This document shows positions 32,301 through 43,963 of a stretch of 64,000 bases of DNA, in pieces. Position 1 is the first letter of the stretch; every line of letters begins with the position of its first letter. Both the position numbers and the translations under genes were made by a program. Origin of the DNA: Bufo bufo (Eukaryota; Chordata; Amphibia; Anura; Bufonidae); assembly GCF_905171765.1 (NCBI RefSeq), contig NC_053390.1, positions 142,556,968-142,620,967 on the forward strand. Reading direction: 5' to 3'. Below the pieces are notes generated by a model. The model ran no database searches, was not told the DNA's origin, and saw nothing but the letters and a program-made list of their open reading frames with translations.

Positions 32301-33040
32301 AGCATCCCACAATACACAATCAACATTCTTTTTTTTTTTTAAAGCTGGCCATCTTGTGCCACACATTTCAGCGTATGTTGAGTCAAAATACTAGGAAGAA
32401 CACATCTGACATCTGTATATACTGCAATATTATATGCTATTGCAACAACTTAACCTTATTGTAAAATATTGGTATAATACAAATATGGGGAGGGGGGGGG
32501 GGGAACGTGCACAGCAGTAGAGATTATATCTATGTATTGAAGTTTATAGGTAAATTAATATTGGATTTTAAGACTGGATTATAAAATCTATAGTCGGCAT
32601 TGCTTACCAAATGCTGCTTTAGTAAATCTATGACCATGAATGATCTAATAATATTTAGTGACAATAAAATGTATTTATTTCACTGCATATTTTAGTTTAT
32701 TGTCTCTGATAAAAATTGCTTCCCGTTAGAAATCGTTATCAGTTAATCAAGGAAGTAAAAACCTACTTGTAAATTCTGTGAAGCTTACCGGTCCATAAAA
32801 TGCATTTTTCTCTTCAGATTCAGAGAGGGAATAATTTAGACAACGGCATACTAATAAGTGGTTGGCAAAATGTGCATCCTTTTTAATAATCTATTCTATT
32901 AAAAAATGAGTCAGCAGTTTTATTACACAAAGCCATCTGGACTGCCTCCAGTTTCCTACCGTCTGTTCGGATTTCCTGCTTTGTTTTTGTCATGTATTCA
33001 AGTGGCATTGCTAAAATGTTTAGATTCAGTCTGAGAGAAT
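29330..33040. other. Mostly non-repeat DNA; no gene recognised
   Basis: This is the longest stretch with few repeat signatures. Frames up to about 70 codons (for example 29997-30218 antisense, 31801-32013 sense) lack domains. A short palindrome (GACAATGGGGGCATA...TATGCCCCCATTGTC) lies at 31387-31427 inside a MITE fragment. A poly-G tract is at 32490-32503. The AT-rich segment 32560-32990 is compositionally smooth and might be a conserved non-coding element, which cannot be tested here. Confidence 0.45.
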
Positions 33041-33046
33041 GGAACT

Positions 33047-35095
33047 GTGCTGCATCAGTGGTTAAAAGCCAATTTCTACCCCCACCCCCAAAAAACTGAT
33101 TTATTATTCACAAGACTTTCTTGCAGGCTAGGGTTTCCTTCACCCAAAACAAATTTTCAATGTTATTGTCTAGCCCTTAATCTAAATACCCTAGAATACC
33201 CTGCCCCCAAAGGGCAGGGCACATACCCCCAAAAAAATCAATACGCAACTCTGGCACACCAATCTGACTAAAGAGCTGAGACAAGCCTCTATGGTTACAG
33301 AGCGGCGATGGAAGAAAACCCATTCTAAAGAGCACTTTGTCATCAACCTCAAGTCTGCACTTTCTGCTGCTAAACAGGCCTACTTCACATCTCACATATC
33401 TTCCATGTCTGGCAACCCTATACAACTATTTAACACTAACTCTCTTCTGTTGTCCCTCGGTGCCCCCTCCCTCACCTCTCATCTCAGCCAAGGACTTTGC
33501 CACATACTTTATACAAAAGATTGACAATATAAGAGAAAGCTTCAGTCTACAGTCTCCACAGCCCCTCTACACACCTATTCAGTCCTCTATCCCAAAAACC
33601 AGCTTCTCCACCATTACAGAAGAACTTTCCACTCTACTCTCCAGATCTCATCTCACACCTGTGCACTTGACCCGATCGCATTCCACCTCATCCCCAACCT
33701 CACCACATTGTTTATCCCTGCCCTAACCCATCTCTTCAAACCTATCCCTAACCTCAGGTGTCTTCCCCTCCTGTTTTACACATGCTGCCATCACACCCAT
33801 CCTCAAAAAGCCTTCCCTTGACCCATCTTCTTTGTCTAGCTATCACCTCATATCACTACTCCAATACACCTCAAAGTTACTTGAACAACATGTTTACTTT
33901 GAACTGTCCTCGCACCTCTCCTCTTGGACCGGCTACAATCTGGCTTCCGACCCAACTGAAAATGCCCTTATCAAAGCCATCAACAATGACCTGCTAACTG
34001 CCAAAGCCAAACACCACTACTCTGTCCTACTCCTCGAACTATCTTCTGCTCTTGACACAGTTGACCACACCCTTCTGCTATCTCTCTGCTCTCTTGGCGT
34101 CACAGATTTGGCCCTCTCACATCATACCTTACAGATGAGACATTTAGTGTCTCCCAGTCACACGCCTCCTCGCCTCATTCCCTCTCTGTCGGTGTCCCTC
34201 AAAACTCTGTCTTAGGACCCCTGCTCTTCTCAATCTACACCCTTGGCCTGGGACAGCTCATAGAATCGCATGGCCCTCAATATCACTTCTATGCTGATGA
34301 CACGCAAATTTACCTCTGGTCCAGATATCACCACACTACTATCCAGAATCCCGCAATGCCTATCCTTTATAGCCTTCTTCTTCTCCTCTTGCTTTCTAAT
34401 AGAATAAATATAACAGAATTGATCATCCTTCCCCCATCTCACTCAGCCCCTTCATCAGACCTTTCTATCACAGTCAATGGCTGCACATTTGTCCCAGTCA
34501 ACCAAGTCCACTCCCTTGGAGTGACCTTTGATTCTACTCTGTCCTTCAAACCACACATCCAAGCCCTTTCCACCTCCTGCCACCTCCAACTCCAAAATAT
34601 TTCTCAATCCTGAGTGTGCAAAAATGCTTGCACATGCCCTCGTCATCTTCTGCCAAGACTACTATAACATCCTCCTCTGTGGCCTCCCATATAACACTGT
34701 CGCACTCCTCCAATCTATTCTCAACTCTGCCGCCCGACTAATCCACGTCTGCCCCTATTAATCTCCTGTCTCTTTTCTCTTTATCAATCTCTTCACTGTC
34801 TCCCCGTTGCCCAAATAATCCAGTACAAAACAATTACTATTACAAAAAACCAGAAAACCCACCTCTTCAGACACGCCTACAACCTACAGTGACTCTTCTG
34901 CCACTATACTGCCATGACCAGCGGTAGATTGTTAGCCCTTACGAGCAGGGTCCTCTTTCCTTCTGTACCAGTTTGTAACTCGTCTTGTTCATGCTTAGTG
35001 AACAGTTTTTTTTTTAATTATGTATGTATATCCCTTATCATATGTACAGCGCCATGGAATGAATGGCACTTTAATAATAAAAACTCGGCTCATTT
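33047..35095 (+). pseudogene. L2-like LINE relic with 3' end
   Basis: Fragments in several frames follow the order of an L2-type ORF2. They are a linker with WKKTHSKEHF and AAKQAYFTSHI (33291-33420), a palm region with SKLLEQHVYFEL and [10 protein letters not shown] (33870-34080), a GVPQ..VLGPLLF-type remnant near 34190, and the active-site block [11 protein letters not shown] (about 34283-34315). Further C-terminal pieces reach about 34760. The 3' end contains TAGATTGTTAGCCCTTACGA (34925) and ends with AATAATAAA near 35083. At least six frame changes show it is old. Endonuclease is absent. Confidence 0.8.
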
Positions 35096-35242
35096 ACATT
35101 TACAGTCTTTAATGTTGTCTGCTATTTGCATGCCTCTATCATTCTTCTTCTATAGCCTTGTTTACAGGAGTCTCCTTCACAATAGAAACTGCCTCAAAAC
35201 TAGGCTGCATTTGGACAATGCTGCTTATACTATGGAGAGATC

Positions 35243-36214
35243 TGTCACGGCTGAGGATGGGGGAAATCCTCAGCCGTGTGGAGCCCGGTGATGTTACGGC
35301 TGCTTGGCCATGAAGACAGGATTAGGGCGCAGGTCACCTCCTAAACGCATCCCTAACCTGACCCTGGCTCCTAGCTACATGAGCCAACCTTGATGGTAGG
35401 AGGGCCCATGCTCCGGAACCTAAAAGTCCCTGCTAGCCCTCAAGATGACCCTCACCTAGGAGCTGAGTAAGACAAGCCCACTCCTCCTAGACACGGAGGA
35501 GCAGGAGTCTCAATGGCCAAGCTGCAGGAAAAGGGGAGACATAAACAGCTCTATGGATATGGCAGGTGAACAAAGAGTTCCACCTACCTGCCACAGCCTT
35601 GCTGACTGGATCCCTGTGTTAGCAGGGTGCAGATCACAAACGCTTCCCAACACAGGGACCCAGATCCATAGCTGCACAAAATCACATATAAAACATCACA
35701 CGGACATCACACATAACTGGAAATAACTAAAGCACAATATGGTTATGACATTAAGGTTTATGACCACAGGGGTGGCTCTTACTGGCAAGTAATAAATACA
35801 TGAGGCTGCTCTCAGCTAAGCATGGCTGAAGCAACCTGCAGGCCTACAAAAGCAATGAGGCTTTATAGGCCAAGAAGCCACACCCCACAGTCGGACACAC
35901 CCAGTGATCACACACACTAGGAAGGGGATTAACCCTTCCAACACCAGGGAAGGGAAAACACCACTTAAAGGGAACGTGCACACAATAACATAAAACACAG
36001 TGCACACATCCACACATCACACACAAAACCGCATGCGCAGCGTAGCGAGCTGCATGGCACAGCTCAGCCTGCTACGCTGCCACATACATACTGTTGCCAG
36101 CGGCAACCACAGGTGAGGCCAATACCACAGCCCTCACCTGTGATTGAAGACCAATGACAACCGCTGACAACCGCATGCGGTTCAGGAGTCACGGTCATAG
36201 CCATGGCCGTGACA
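35243..36214 (-). repeat. Solo LTR (gypsy-like) with 5-bp target duplication
   Basis: Begins TGTCACGGCTGAGG and ends CATGGCCGTGACA (TG...CA), with an exact duplication AGATC at 35238-35242 and 36215-36219. 972 bp, no coding. On the minus strand a TATA box (GGCCTATAAAGCC) lies near 35861-35873, suggesting minus orientation. The internal part has been lost, presumably by LTR-LTR recombination. Confidence 0.88.
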
Positions 36215-36398
36215 AGATCAGAATCGCTGTCAGTAACACAGTGCAGTAGTACAAGCATTTTCAATATTTGATACAAATAATGGAATAATTGGAAAAAATG
36301 AAATAATGGAATTACCGATAATGGGATTTCCTGGTGTAATGGTTAAAGTGGCTCCAAGGTAGAACTTATCCTTAGTCTAAGTTCAGACATGACTCAAA

Positions 36399-36770
36399 GG
36401 GCATCTGTCAGCAGATTTGTACGGATGAAACTAGCTGACCTGTTACATGTGCGCTTGGCAGCTGAATGCATCTGTGTTGGTCCCATGTTCATAAGTGCTC
36501 GCATTGCTGAGAAAAATGCATTTTGATTGACAAGGTCAGGCCTGATTATGTTTACGTGGCAGTTGCAGAGAAAGCAGAGCCTCTAGGTGTAACAGCAACA
36601 CCCCCTTTGCTCCTAGAGGCTCATTTGCATATATTACAACTTTTTTTTCCGTTTTTCTCAGCAATGCAGGCACATATGAACATGGGACCAACACAGATGT
36701 CTTCAGCCGCCAAGCACACATGTAACAGGTCAGCCGGTGTCATAGGTACAAATCTGCTGACAGATGGCCC
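36399..36770. mobile_element. MITE with ~120-bp arms
   Basis: Left end GGGCATCTGTCAGCAGATTT, right end AAATCTGCTGACAGATGGCCC, followed by TTAA (36771-36774). The arms continue: TGACCTGTTACATGTG and its inverse, ATGTTCATA..., CTCAGCAATG. The centre carries GAGCCTCTAGG/CCTAGAGGCTC. Confidence 0.85.
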
Positions 36771-36974
36771 TTAACTGTTGCAAATTTGCAGCCTGTACAC
36801 AACATAAATCAACGGGGCACAATATAATACCACTGAATGTGGTTCTACCTTTGGACATACCATTCATTTTTAAATCAGCACGATTATACATGTGGTGCAT
36901 TTGTACCAATTGTCTGCAGCGGATTTGCTGTAAAACTAGCCATGGAAACAGTAAATGTGTTAATGCAGCCTTAG

Positions 36975-37354
36975 GGTTCATGCCCACGAACGTAAGGGCT
37001 CCGTGCCCGTGCTGCGGACCGCCCGTGGGGCATCTGCAGCGGATCGAGGACCCAGTCACTTGAAAGGGGTTCGCGATCCGCATCCAACGGACCGCACCAC
37101 AAAAAAAGTCGTGGATGCACTACTTTTTTGCGTGCGGAGGCACGGCCAGAAACAACAGGGAAGCACTCCGTAGTGCTTCTTTGGGCTTCCAATTCGTGCT
37201 TCCGCACTGCATCTCCCAGATTGCGAAACCATTCAAGTGAATGGGTCCGTGATCTGTGATGCGGCTGCACGCGGCCGGTGCTCGTGTATTGCGGACCCGC
37301 CGTATGCGGGTTGCAATACGGCCACGGGCAGCACACAGTCGTGTGCATGAGCCC
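36975..37354. mobile_element. MITE (GGGTTCATGCCCACG family)
   Basis: Left GGTTCATGCCCACGAACG, right GTCGTGTGCATGAGCCC, with TTAG/TTAT flanks. Same general type as 26657-26980, in which GTGAATGGGTCCG blocks recur. Confidence 0.7.
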
Positions 37355-37359
37355 TTATA

Positions 37360-38367
37360 CATAGACGTAAAAATCTATACGAAAACTCAGGTATTAGTCA
37401 TAGACAATACATACCCTGGTTTCGAGATAATACTATAACAAAAAGTATAAAAAGTAATTACAGTTCTCCATTGTAACTTCTGCAAAACTAATAACAACCA
37501 CTTTAAATATATTCACAATGTCTGTCTTTTTGCTTTTCACATGAGTTTTTGATAGATAAGGGACTGTCATATCTCCTCGTGATTTAGATAAATGCTATCA
37601 ACTCTTTAAAGAAAAAAAGAACAACAAAATATTTATCTCCCAGCAAGAGTGAGCGGAACAAACAGTTCTGACGTGCAAAATGTCACATAAAAAGTGCTTA
37701 AAGGTCACCCACAGAATTACAAACTGATTAACCAATTCATCACACCCAACGGTATAAACCAATATGTGAATGCAAAGGTTATAGGATCACATAATAAAAC
37801 TAACATGAAGTTATTAATCCCAACATGTCATATGATGGTGTAGGCTCTACTATAAAGTATTATATGCATTACATGTATTAAACACAAAACAATGACGTGC
37901 ATAAACAGATGCATAACAATGTGCCGTGGGGACCCTTTGCCCTTCCGTTTCATTAACTCTCCTTGGACCATTTTTGGTAAAAGGAAGTCCCCAGGTGGCA
38001 TGACACTACTAACCACTGCATATATAGGAACACCATATAAGACATGCGCTTTCTGTAGATTCTCTGACATAGTTATCTAGTTATCACAATTTAGCCCTTG
38101 TCATCTTAATGACCTGACTGTTCACAAGTTTCCTAATATAGTCCACCCCTGAACAGGTGCCATTGTGACAAGATAATTAATGTCATTTAATGTTATGTCT
38201 GATTGTGTATATACACTATATAATGTGACAGCGCAGCTGACAGAGGGGCATATATATGCAACTACATCGTGTATTTCAGGCCAGCAAGGAAAGAGGCATT
38301 TCTTTGAAGTTTGGGTTAAGTCTAAATCTAAAGTTGGGGAAGAGAACAGCCCTCCAACCACTGCATG
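37360..38367. other. No gene seen
   Basis: AT-rich unique-looking DNA. No domain-bearing frame, terminal repeat or RNA fold recognised. Confidence 0.5.
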
Positions 38368-38674
38368 TACAGGGTGGGCCATTTATATGGATACACCTTA
38401 ATAAAATGGGAATGGTTGGTGATATTAACTTCCTGTTTGTGGCACATTAGTATCTGTGAGGGGGGAAACTTTTCAAGATGGGTGGTGACCATGGCGGCCA
38501 TTTTGAAGTCGGCCATTTTGAATCCAACTTTTCTTTTTTCAATAGGAAGAGGGTCATGTGATACATCAAACTTATTGGGAATTTCACAAGAAAAACAATG
38601 GTGTGCTTGGTTTTAACGTAACTTTATTCTTTCATGAGTTATTTACAACTTTCTCTTTGTTTACAGCCATTGAC

Positions 38675-40431
38675 ATGTCGCAGAGGTTAACACGTGAGGA
38701 GCGGATAGAAATTGTGTTGATGTCTGGTGAACGCAGTAACCGGGTCATTGCAGCAGATTTCAATGCAAGACACCCTACGAGACCACCCATCTCCCATGCT
38801 ACAGTTAGCAAACTGCTTGCTAAGTTTCGTGAAACTGGTTCAGTGTTGGATTTGCCAAAATGTGGACGCATGAAATCTGTCTCTAATGAAGAAACATCAG
38901 TGGCTGTCCTAGCTTCATTCAGTAAGAGCCCACAACGTAGCACTCGCCGCATGTCACTGGAGAGTGGCATTAGTCGAACATCCCTTTGGCGGATATTAGC
39001 TACTCACAAATGGCACCCTTACAAACTCCAGCTACTGCAGCATCTCAATGAGGATGACCCAGATCGGCGCACTGAATTTGCAGAATGGGCAAAACAAAAA
39101 TTGGAACAGGACCCTCAGTTTACGCAGAAGATTTTGTTCAGTGATGAGGCAAACTTTTATGTGAATGATGAAGTTAACAAAGAAAACACCGCTATTGGTC
39201 TGACACTAACCCACATTGGATAGATCCCTCCAAGACTGTTGGAACAAAAAAATTGATAGTATGGTGTGGTATATGGGGTACAAAGATAGTGGGGCCATTC
39301 TTCATCAATAGAAACCTCAAGGCCACTGGATATGCGAAATTGCTACATGATGATGTGTTCCCCTCTTTATGCACTGAAGCTGGCACGTTCCCTGAGTTTT
39401 TCCAGCAAGATGGTGCACCACCACATTATGGGTGTCAGGTCCGAGCATTCCTAGATGAACAGTTTCCTAGAAAGTGGATTGGTCGTCGTGGGCCAATTGA
39501 ATGGCCCCCAAGGTCTCCCGATCTGACCCTCTTAGACTTTTATCTTTGGGGTCATCTGAAGGCAATTGTCTATGCTGTGAAGATACGAGATGTGCAGCAC
39601 CTGAAACTACGGATACTGGAAGCCTGTGCTAGCATTTCTCCTGCGGTGTTGCTATCTGTCACAGGGTTCCGAAGGTGCACTCGGTCCCCCATTGCCCGCA
39701 GAACTGTTGCTTAGCTTTTGGAATGAGGTTCTGTGTTTGACCTCATTCCCAGGGCGGCTTTACTAGCTGGGTGGCTCCTTGCTCCTAAGTCTGCCTTGAG
39801 CGCCGAGCTGATCACTCGGTGCTCGACTGGTTGGTCTGTCGGTCATGTGACGCTGGCCACGTCACATGACCCTCACTCCCCACTATAAATACAGGCAGCC
39901 TGCTGGCTACAGGTTGCCTGTTAATTTCTAGGTTCCTGGTATTTGTTGGACTGCTGAATACTTACCTGATCCTGTTCCTTGACAATCCTTTTGCCTGATC
40001 CTCCTGTACTGCGCATCCGTCCTGGTATTGTGACCTCGGCTCCCACCTGACTACTCTCTTAGGACTCCTCTTGTACTTCTCTGCTCTCCTGGTATTTATG
40101 ACCCCGGCTTCTCCTGACAATTCTCTGCTTGCTCCATTTGTACTTTGCAGCTTTCCTGGTATTGACTCGGTCCGTTCACGTCCTGTTGTTTGTCTGTCTG
40201 TCATCCCTGCACTTACTCCAAGTTAGGGATTGCCGTCCAGTTGTCCCCTGTCATTAGGACTCGCGAGGCAAGTAGGCAGGGCCAGGGGTAAGGGTGGAGC
40301 GCAGTGGTCACTTCCCTTCCCCCTGTGTGTGTGTGTACGCGACCGTTACACTATCAGTGTGTGAAGAGTGGGAGAAGAGGGTTGCATTGACAATCCAACA
40401 CAATGGGCAGCACATTGAACACATTTTATAA
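38675..40431 (+). pseudogene. DD41D transposase, copy A, broken
   Basis: The start MSQRLTREER at 38675 matches the start of copy B. The frame is good through the helix-turn-helix region and the first catalytic Asp (FSDEANFYVN), then a one-base loss near 39185 shifts it. The next frame carries the second Asp (FQQDGAPPHYG) and the third (SPDLTLLDFYLWG), and runs to LLSV, where a solo LTR interrupts at 39657. Beyond the LTR the last 25 codons (CEEWEKRVALTIQHN..) and the TAA (40429-40431) survive. Confidence 0.9.
39657..40350 (+). repeat. Solo gypsy LTR inside DD41D transposase
   Basis: 694 bp from TGTCACAGGG to GACCGTTACA, with an exact 5-bp duplication CTATC (39652-39656 and 40351-40355). A TATA box (CTATAAATACAGG) lies near 39882-39894. 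The downstream region is rich in CCTGGTATT-type repeats, like the R region of the gypsy LTR at 6177. Comparison with copy B confirms the empty site CTATCAGTGTG. Confidence 0.93.
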
Positions 40432-40709
40432 GTGGTCAGAAACTTGTAAATAACTCATGAAAGAATAAAGTTACGTTAAAACCAAGCACACCATTGTTTT
40501 TCTTGTGAAATTCCCAATAAGTTTGATGTGTCACATGACCCTCTTCCTATTGAAAAAACAAAAGTTGGATTCAAAATGGCCGCCATGGTCACCACCCATC
40601 TTGAAAAGTTTCCCCCCTCACATATACTAATGTGCCACAAACAGGAAGTTAATATCACCAACCATTCCCATTTTATTAAGGTGTATCCATATAAATGGCC
40701 CACCCTGTA

Positions 40710-41040
40710 TATTTTAAGTCAATTAGGCTCCTTATAAGTCACCTGAGAGAGCTCCTTAAAGGGGTTGTCCTGATATGACATGCTTTTTAAATACCACACC
40801 CACCCCAGGACCTTTGAAGTGAAGGATCCTTAATTGCTTCCTACTGCTTGTTTCCAGCTCTTTGGGTCCCCTGCTTCATTAACTACTTTGCGGTCCCCAC
40901 ATTTAAGCTTCCAGTAATGGACGGGGTCACGTGCACTGCTGCAGCTAATGACTGGTCTCAGTGGTGATGTGTCACCAAGTGGCATATAACTAATGGATCA
41001 CATGAAGTTTGGAACACATCACCACTGAGGCCCATCATTA
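40710..41040. other. MITE-end fragments, no gene
   Basis: Contains TTAAAGGGGTTGTCCTGATATG (40758), a common MITE end, without a matching partner. Confidence 0.45.
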
Positions 41041-41373
41041 TACAATGCAGGCCCTTTCACTTTTTTCACATTTTTCACCTTGTGCTAAAACCAAAAAGAA
41101 TCCAGCTTCCCAACATCAATCTGCACTTAATATCCTATAATAAGTGAAAACAGAATTTTAGAAATGTTTGCTAATTTATTAAAAAAGGAAAAACTAAAAT
41201 TTAGCATGGACAGAAATATTCAGACCCTTTGTTATGGCACTTGAAATTTAGCTCTGAGGGCCTCCTATTTCTATTGATCATCTTTGAGATGTTTTTACAC
41301 CTTGATTGGAGTCCACTTGTGGTAAATTCATTTGATTGGACATGATTTGGAATGATTCCCCCCGTGTATAGAA

Positions 41374-41520
41374 TAAAGATGCTCAACCTGCGGCCCTCCA
41401 GCTGTTGTAAAACTACAACTCCCACCATACCCTGCTGTAGGCTGATAGCTGTAGGCTGTTCAGGCATGCTGGGAGTTGTAGTTTTGCAACAGCTGGAGGG
41501 CCGCAGGTTGAGCATGCCTG
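41374..41520. mobile_element. hAT-type MITE with 8-bp target duplication
   Basis: 147 bp, flanked by an exact duplication GTATAGAA (41366-41373 and 41521-41528). The arms CTCAACCTGCGGCCCTCCAG and CTGGAGGGCCGCAGGTTGAG are inverse to each other. The core (GTTGTAGTTTTGCAACAGCT-type) is shared with the MITE at 11507-11643. Confidence 0.92.
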
Positions 41521-41570
41521 GTATAGAAGGTCTCCCAGCTGACAATGCATATCAGAGCAAAAACTATGCC

Positions 41571-42335
41571 ATGAGGAAGAAAGAACTACCTGTAGAGCTC
41601 AGAGACAGGATTGTGTGGATGTACAGATCTGGAAAAGGGAATACAAAATTTCTCCTACACTGAAAGAGCATAGTGGCCCTCATAATTCTTGAATGGAAGA
41701 CATTTGGAGCAACCAGTACTCTACCTAGAGCTATGCCATGAAACTAAGTAATCAAGGGACATGGGCATAGTGGCTGAGCTCCAAAGACCCTGTGTGCAAA
41801 TGGGAGAAACTTCCAGAAGGTCAACCATTACTGCAGCAGAGTGGCCATAAAGAAATCTCTCCTCAGTAAAAGACACATGAAAGTATGCAAAAAATAATAA
41901 TAAACAAAAACACCTAAAGAAGATTAAGTGGTCTGAAGAAACCAAGACTGAACTTTTTGGCATCAATTGTAAGAGTCATGTTTGAAGGAAACCAGGCCTG
42001 CCCAATACCAACCCTACAGTGAAGGATGGTGGTGGCAGCATCATGCTGTGGGAGTATTTTTCCGCAACTGTGGCGGTGACACTAGTCAGAGTTGAGAGAA
42101 AACTGAATGGAACAAAGTACAGAGATATTCTTAATGAAAACATGATCCAGAATGCTCTGGACCTGAGACTTGGATGAAGTTTCACCTTCCACCTTCCAAC
42201 AGGGACAATGGGACAATGACCCTAAGCACACAGTTAAGACAACACAAGAGTGGCTTAGGGACAACTCTGTCAATGTTCTTCAGTGGCTCAGCCAGAGCCC
42301 TGACTTGAACCCAATCAAACATAACTTATGGTAGC
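41571..42335 (+). pseudogene. Tc1 transposase relic
   Basis: Starts MRKKELPVELRDRIVWMYRSG, a normal Tc1 N-terminus, but many stops and shifts follow. Recognisable pieces are KKIKWSEETKTELFG (first Asp changed to Glu), [15 protein letters not shown] and [16 protein letters not shown] (catalytic Glu changed to Lys). It ends there. Confidence 0.85.
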
Positions 42336-42851
42336 GGAATTCATAACAGAATTCTTAGATAACCCGAACCTGAACCTTGTATACCGAACTTGAAAACAAA
42401 AGTTCGCTCAACACTACTGTTATCGTTAACCCTTTCGCTACCATCGCCGTACATGTACGGTAGCGCTGTGCAAGCATGACGCCCGCTCGCGCGTGCAGTG
42501 GGCGTCATGGCCGGCAAATCTCTGCTGTTTCAAACAGCAGAGACCTGCGTATAATTACCGGCAATAATGTCGATCGTGGTAATTAAATGCTTCAAGTGAG
42601 ATCACAGCACCTGAATGCGCAAAAACCTGAAGCCCCATGCGGCCAATCGGGACTTCAGTACATGCGCTGAATGCTCCGAATCTCTACAAAGAAATTCAGA
42701 GCATTAATGCTGTAATTCTTATTTTGGCCACCAGATGGCAGGCCAAAATAAGAAATGAGCAAAATGCAAAGAAATTGTCATTTTCTAAATCGCTAAAAGA
42801 TCAAAATGAAAAATTCTAAAACATCATTTAAAGGGTCATTTATGAGCCTAA

Positions 42852-43963
42852 GGCTACTTTCACACTTGCATTCGGAGCGGATCCGTCTGGTGTCTGTACA
42901 GACGGATCCACTCCTATAATGCAAACGCTTGCATCCGTTCAGAACGGATCAGTTTACATAACTGTTTTTTTCAGATCTGATTTTTCACTTTGTGAAAACT
43001 CAGATCCGACAGTATATTCTAACACAGAGGCGTTCCCATGGTGATGGGGACGCTTCAAGTTAGAATATACTAAAAGAACTGTGTACATGACTGCCCCCTG
43101 GCCAGGCAGCAGGGGGCAGGGCAGACCCCCCCTCCCCCCCTGTTTTTAACTCATTGGTGGCCAGTGCGGCCTCACCTCTCCCCCCCCTAGTTAAAATCAC
43201 GTTCCGAATCCCCCATCATTGGTGGCCAGTGCGGCCTCACATCTCCCCCCCCCAGTTAAAATCCCCCCCCTACTGTCGGATCTGAGTTTCACGATCTAAG
43301 GGCTCATTCAGACGGCCGTATGCTGTCCGCAAAAATACTGAATGCTATCCGTTTTTTTTGCGGACCCATAGACTTCAATGGGGCCATGTCCTGATTTTCA
43401 CGGACAAGTATAGGACATGTTTCATTTTTTTTGCGGATCCGCAAAAAAACGGATAGCATTCAGTATTTTTGCGGACAGCATACGGCCGTCTGAATGAGCC
43501 CTAACTCAAATCCGATGGTATATTCTAACATAGAGGCGTTCCCATGGTGATGGGGACGCTTCAAGTTAAAATATACCATCGGATTGGAGAAAACTCCGAT
43601 CCGATGGTATATTAATAGGGATTCCTGACTTTACATTGAAAGTCAATGGGGCATGGATCCGTTTGAAATTGCACCATATTGTGTCAACGTCAAACGGATC
43701 CGTCCCCATTGACTTGCATTGTAAGTCTGGACGGATCCGTTTGGCTCCGCACGGCCAGGCGGACACCAAAACGCTGCAAGCTGCGTTCGGGTGTCCGCCT
43801 GCTGAGCGGAACGGAGGCCAAACGGTGCCAAACTGATGCATTCTGAGAGGATCCGCATTCACTCAGAATGCATTGGGGCAGTACGGATCCGTTCGGGGCC
43901 GCTTGTGAGAGCCTTCAAACGGAACTCACAATCGGAACCCCGAACGCAAGTGTGAAAGTAGCC
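42852..43963. mobile_element. 1.1-kb MITE nested in the TTAA element
   Basis: Left GGCTACTTTCACACTTGC and right GCAAGTGTGAAAGTAGCC are perfectly inverse over 18 bp. Flanks are CTAA (42848-42851) and TTAA (43964-43967). Inside are a direct repeat of about 60 bp (43014-43075 and 43517-43576, GAGGCGTTCCCATGGTGATG), a repeated CATTGGTGGCCAGTGCGGCC block (43153 and 43217), and a smaller MITE. Confidence 0.9.
43300..43501. mobile_element. Innermost 202-bp MITE
   Basis: GGGCTCATTCAGACGGCCGT at the left, ACGGCCGTCTGAATGAGCCC at the right: perfect arms that continue through TATGCTGTCCGCAAAAATACT and its inverse. Flanks CTAA/TAAC. It is the third level of nesting. Confidence 0.9.

Larger units (their letters stand above)
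38370..40707 (+). mobile_element. DD41D mariner-like transposon, copy A
   Basis: Starts CAGGGTGGGCCATTTATATG and ends CATATAAATGGCCCACCCTG, with TA on both sides. The inverted repeats extend about 270 bp. Without the solo LTR (694 bp plus a 5-bp duplication) it is 1639 bp. The transposase is on the + strand. It belongs to the same family as the element at 50539-53747. Confidence 0.93.
41041..42335 (+). mobile_element. Decayed Tc1 element, 3' end lost
   Basis: The left end is near TACAATGCAGGCCCTTTCAC. The transposase relic ends abruptly at the SPDLNP region, and no right inverted repeat was found before the TTAA element at 42430. A hAT MITE (41374-41520) interrupts the region before the gene. 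Confidence 0.75.

Noticed and set aside
38558..38674. 39-codon N-terminal extension of the DD41D transposase
   Set aside because: It reads terminal-repeat sequence; both copies have a better start at the MS(Q/P)RLTREER methionine, and the sequence before it resembles a splice acceptor.
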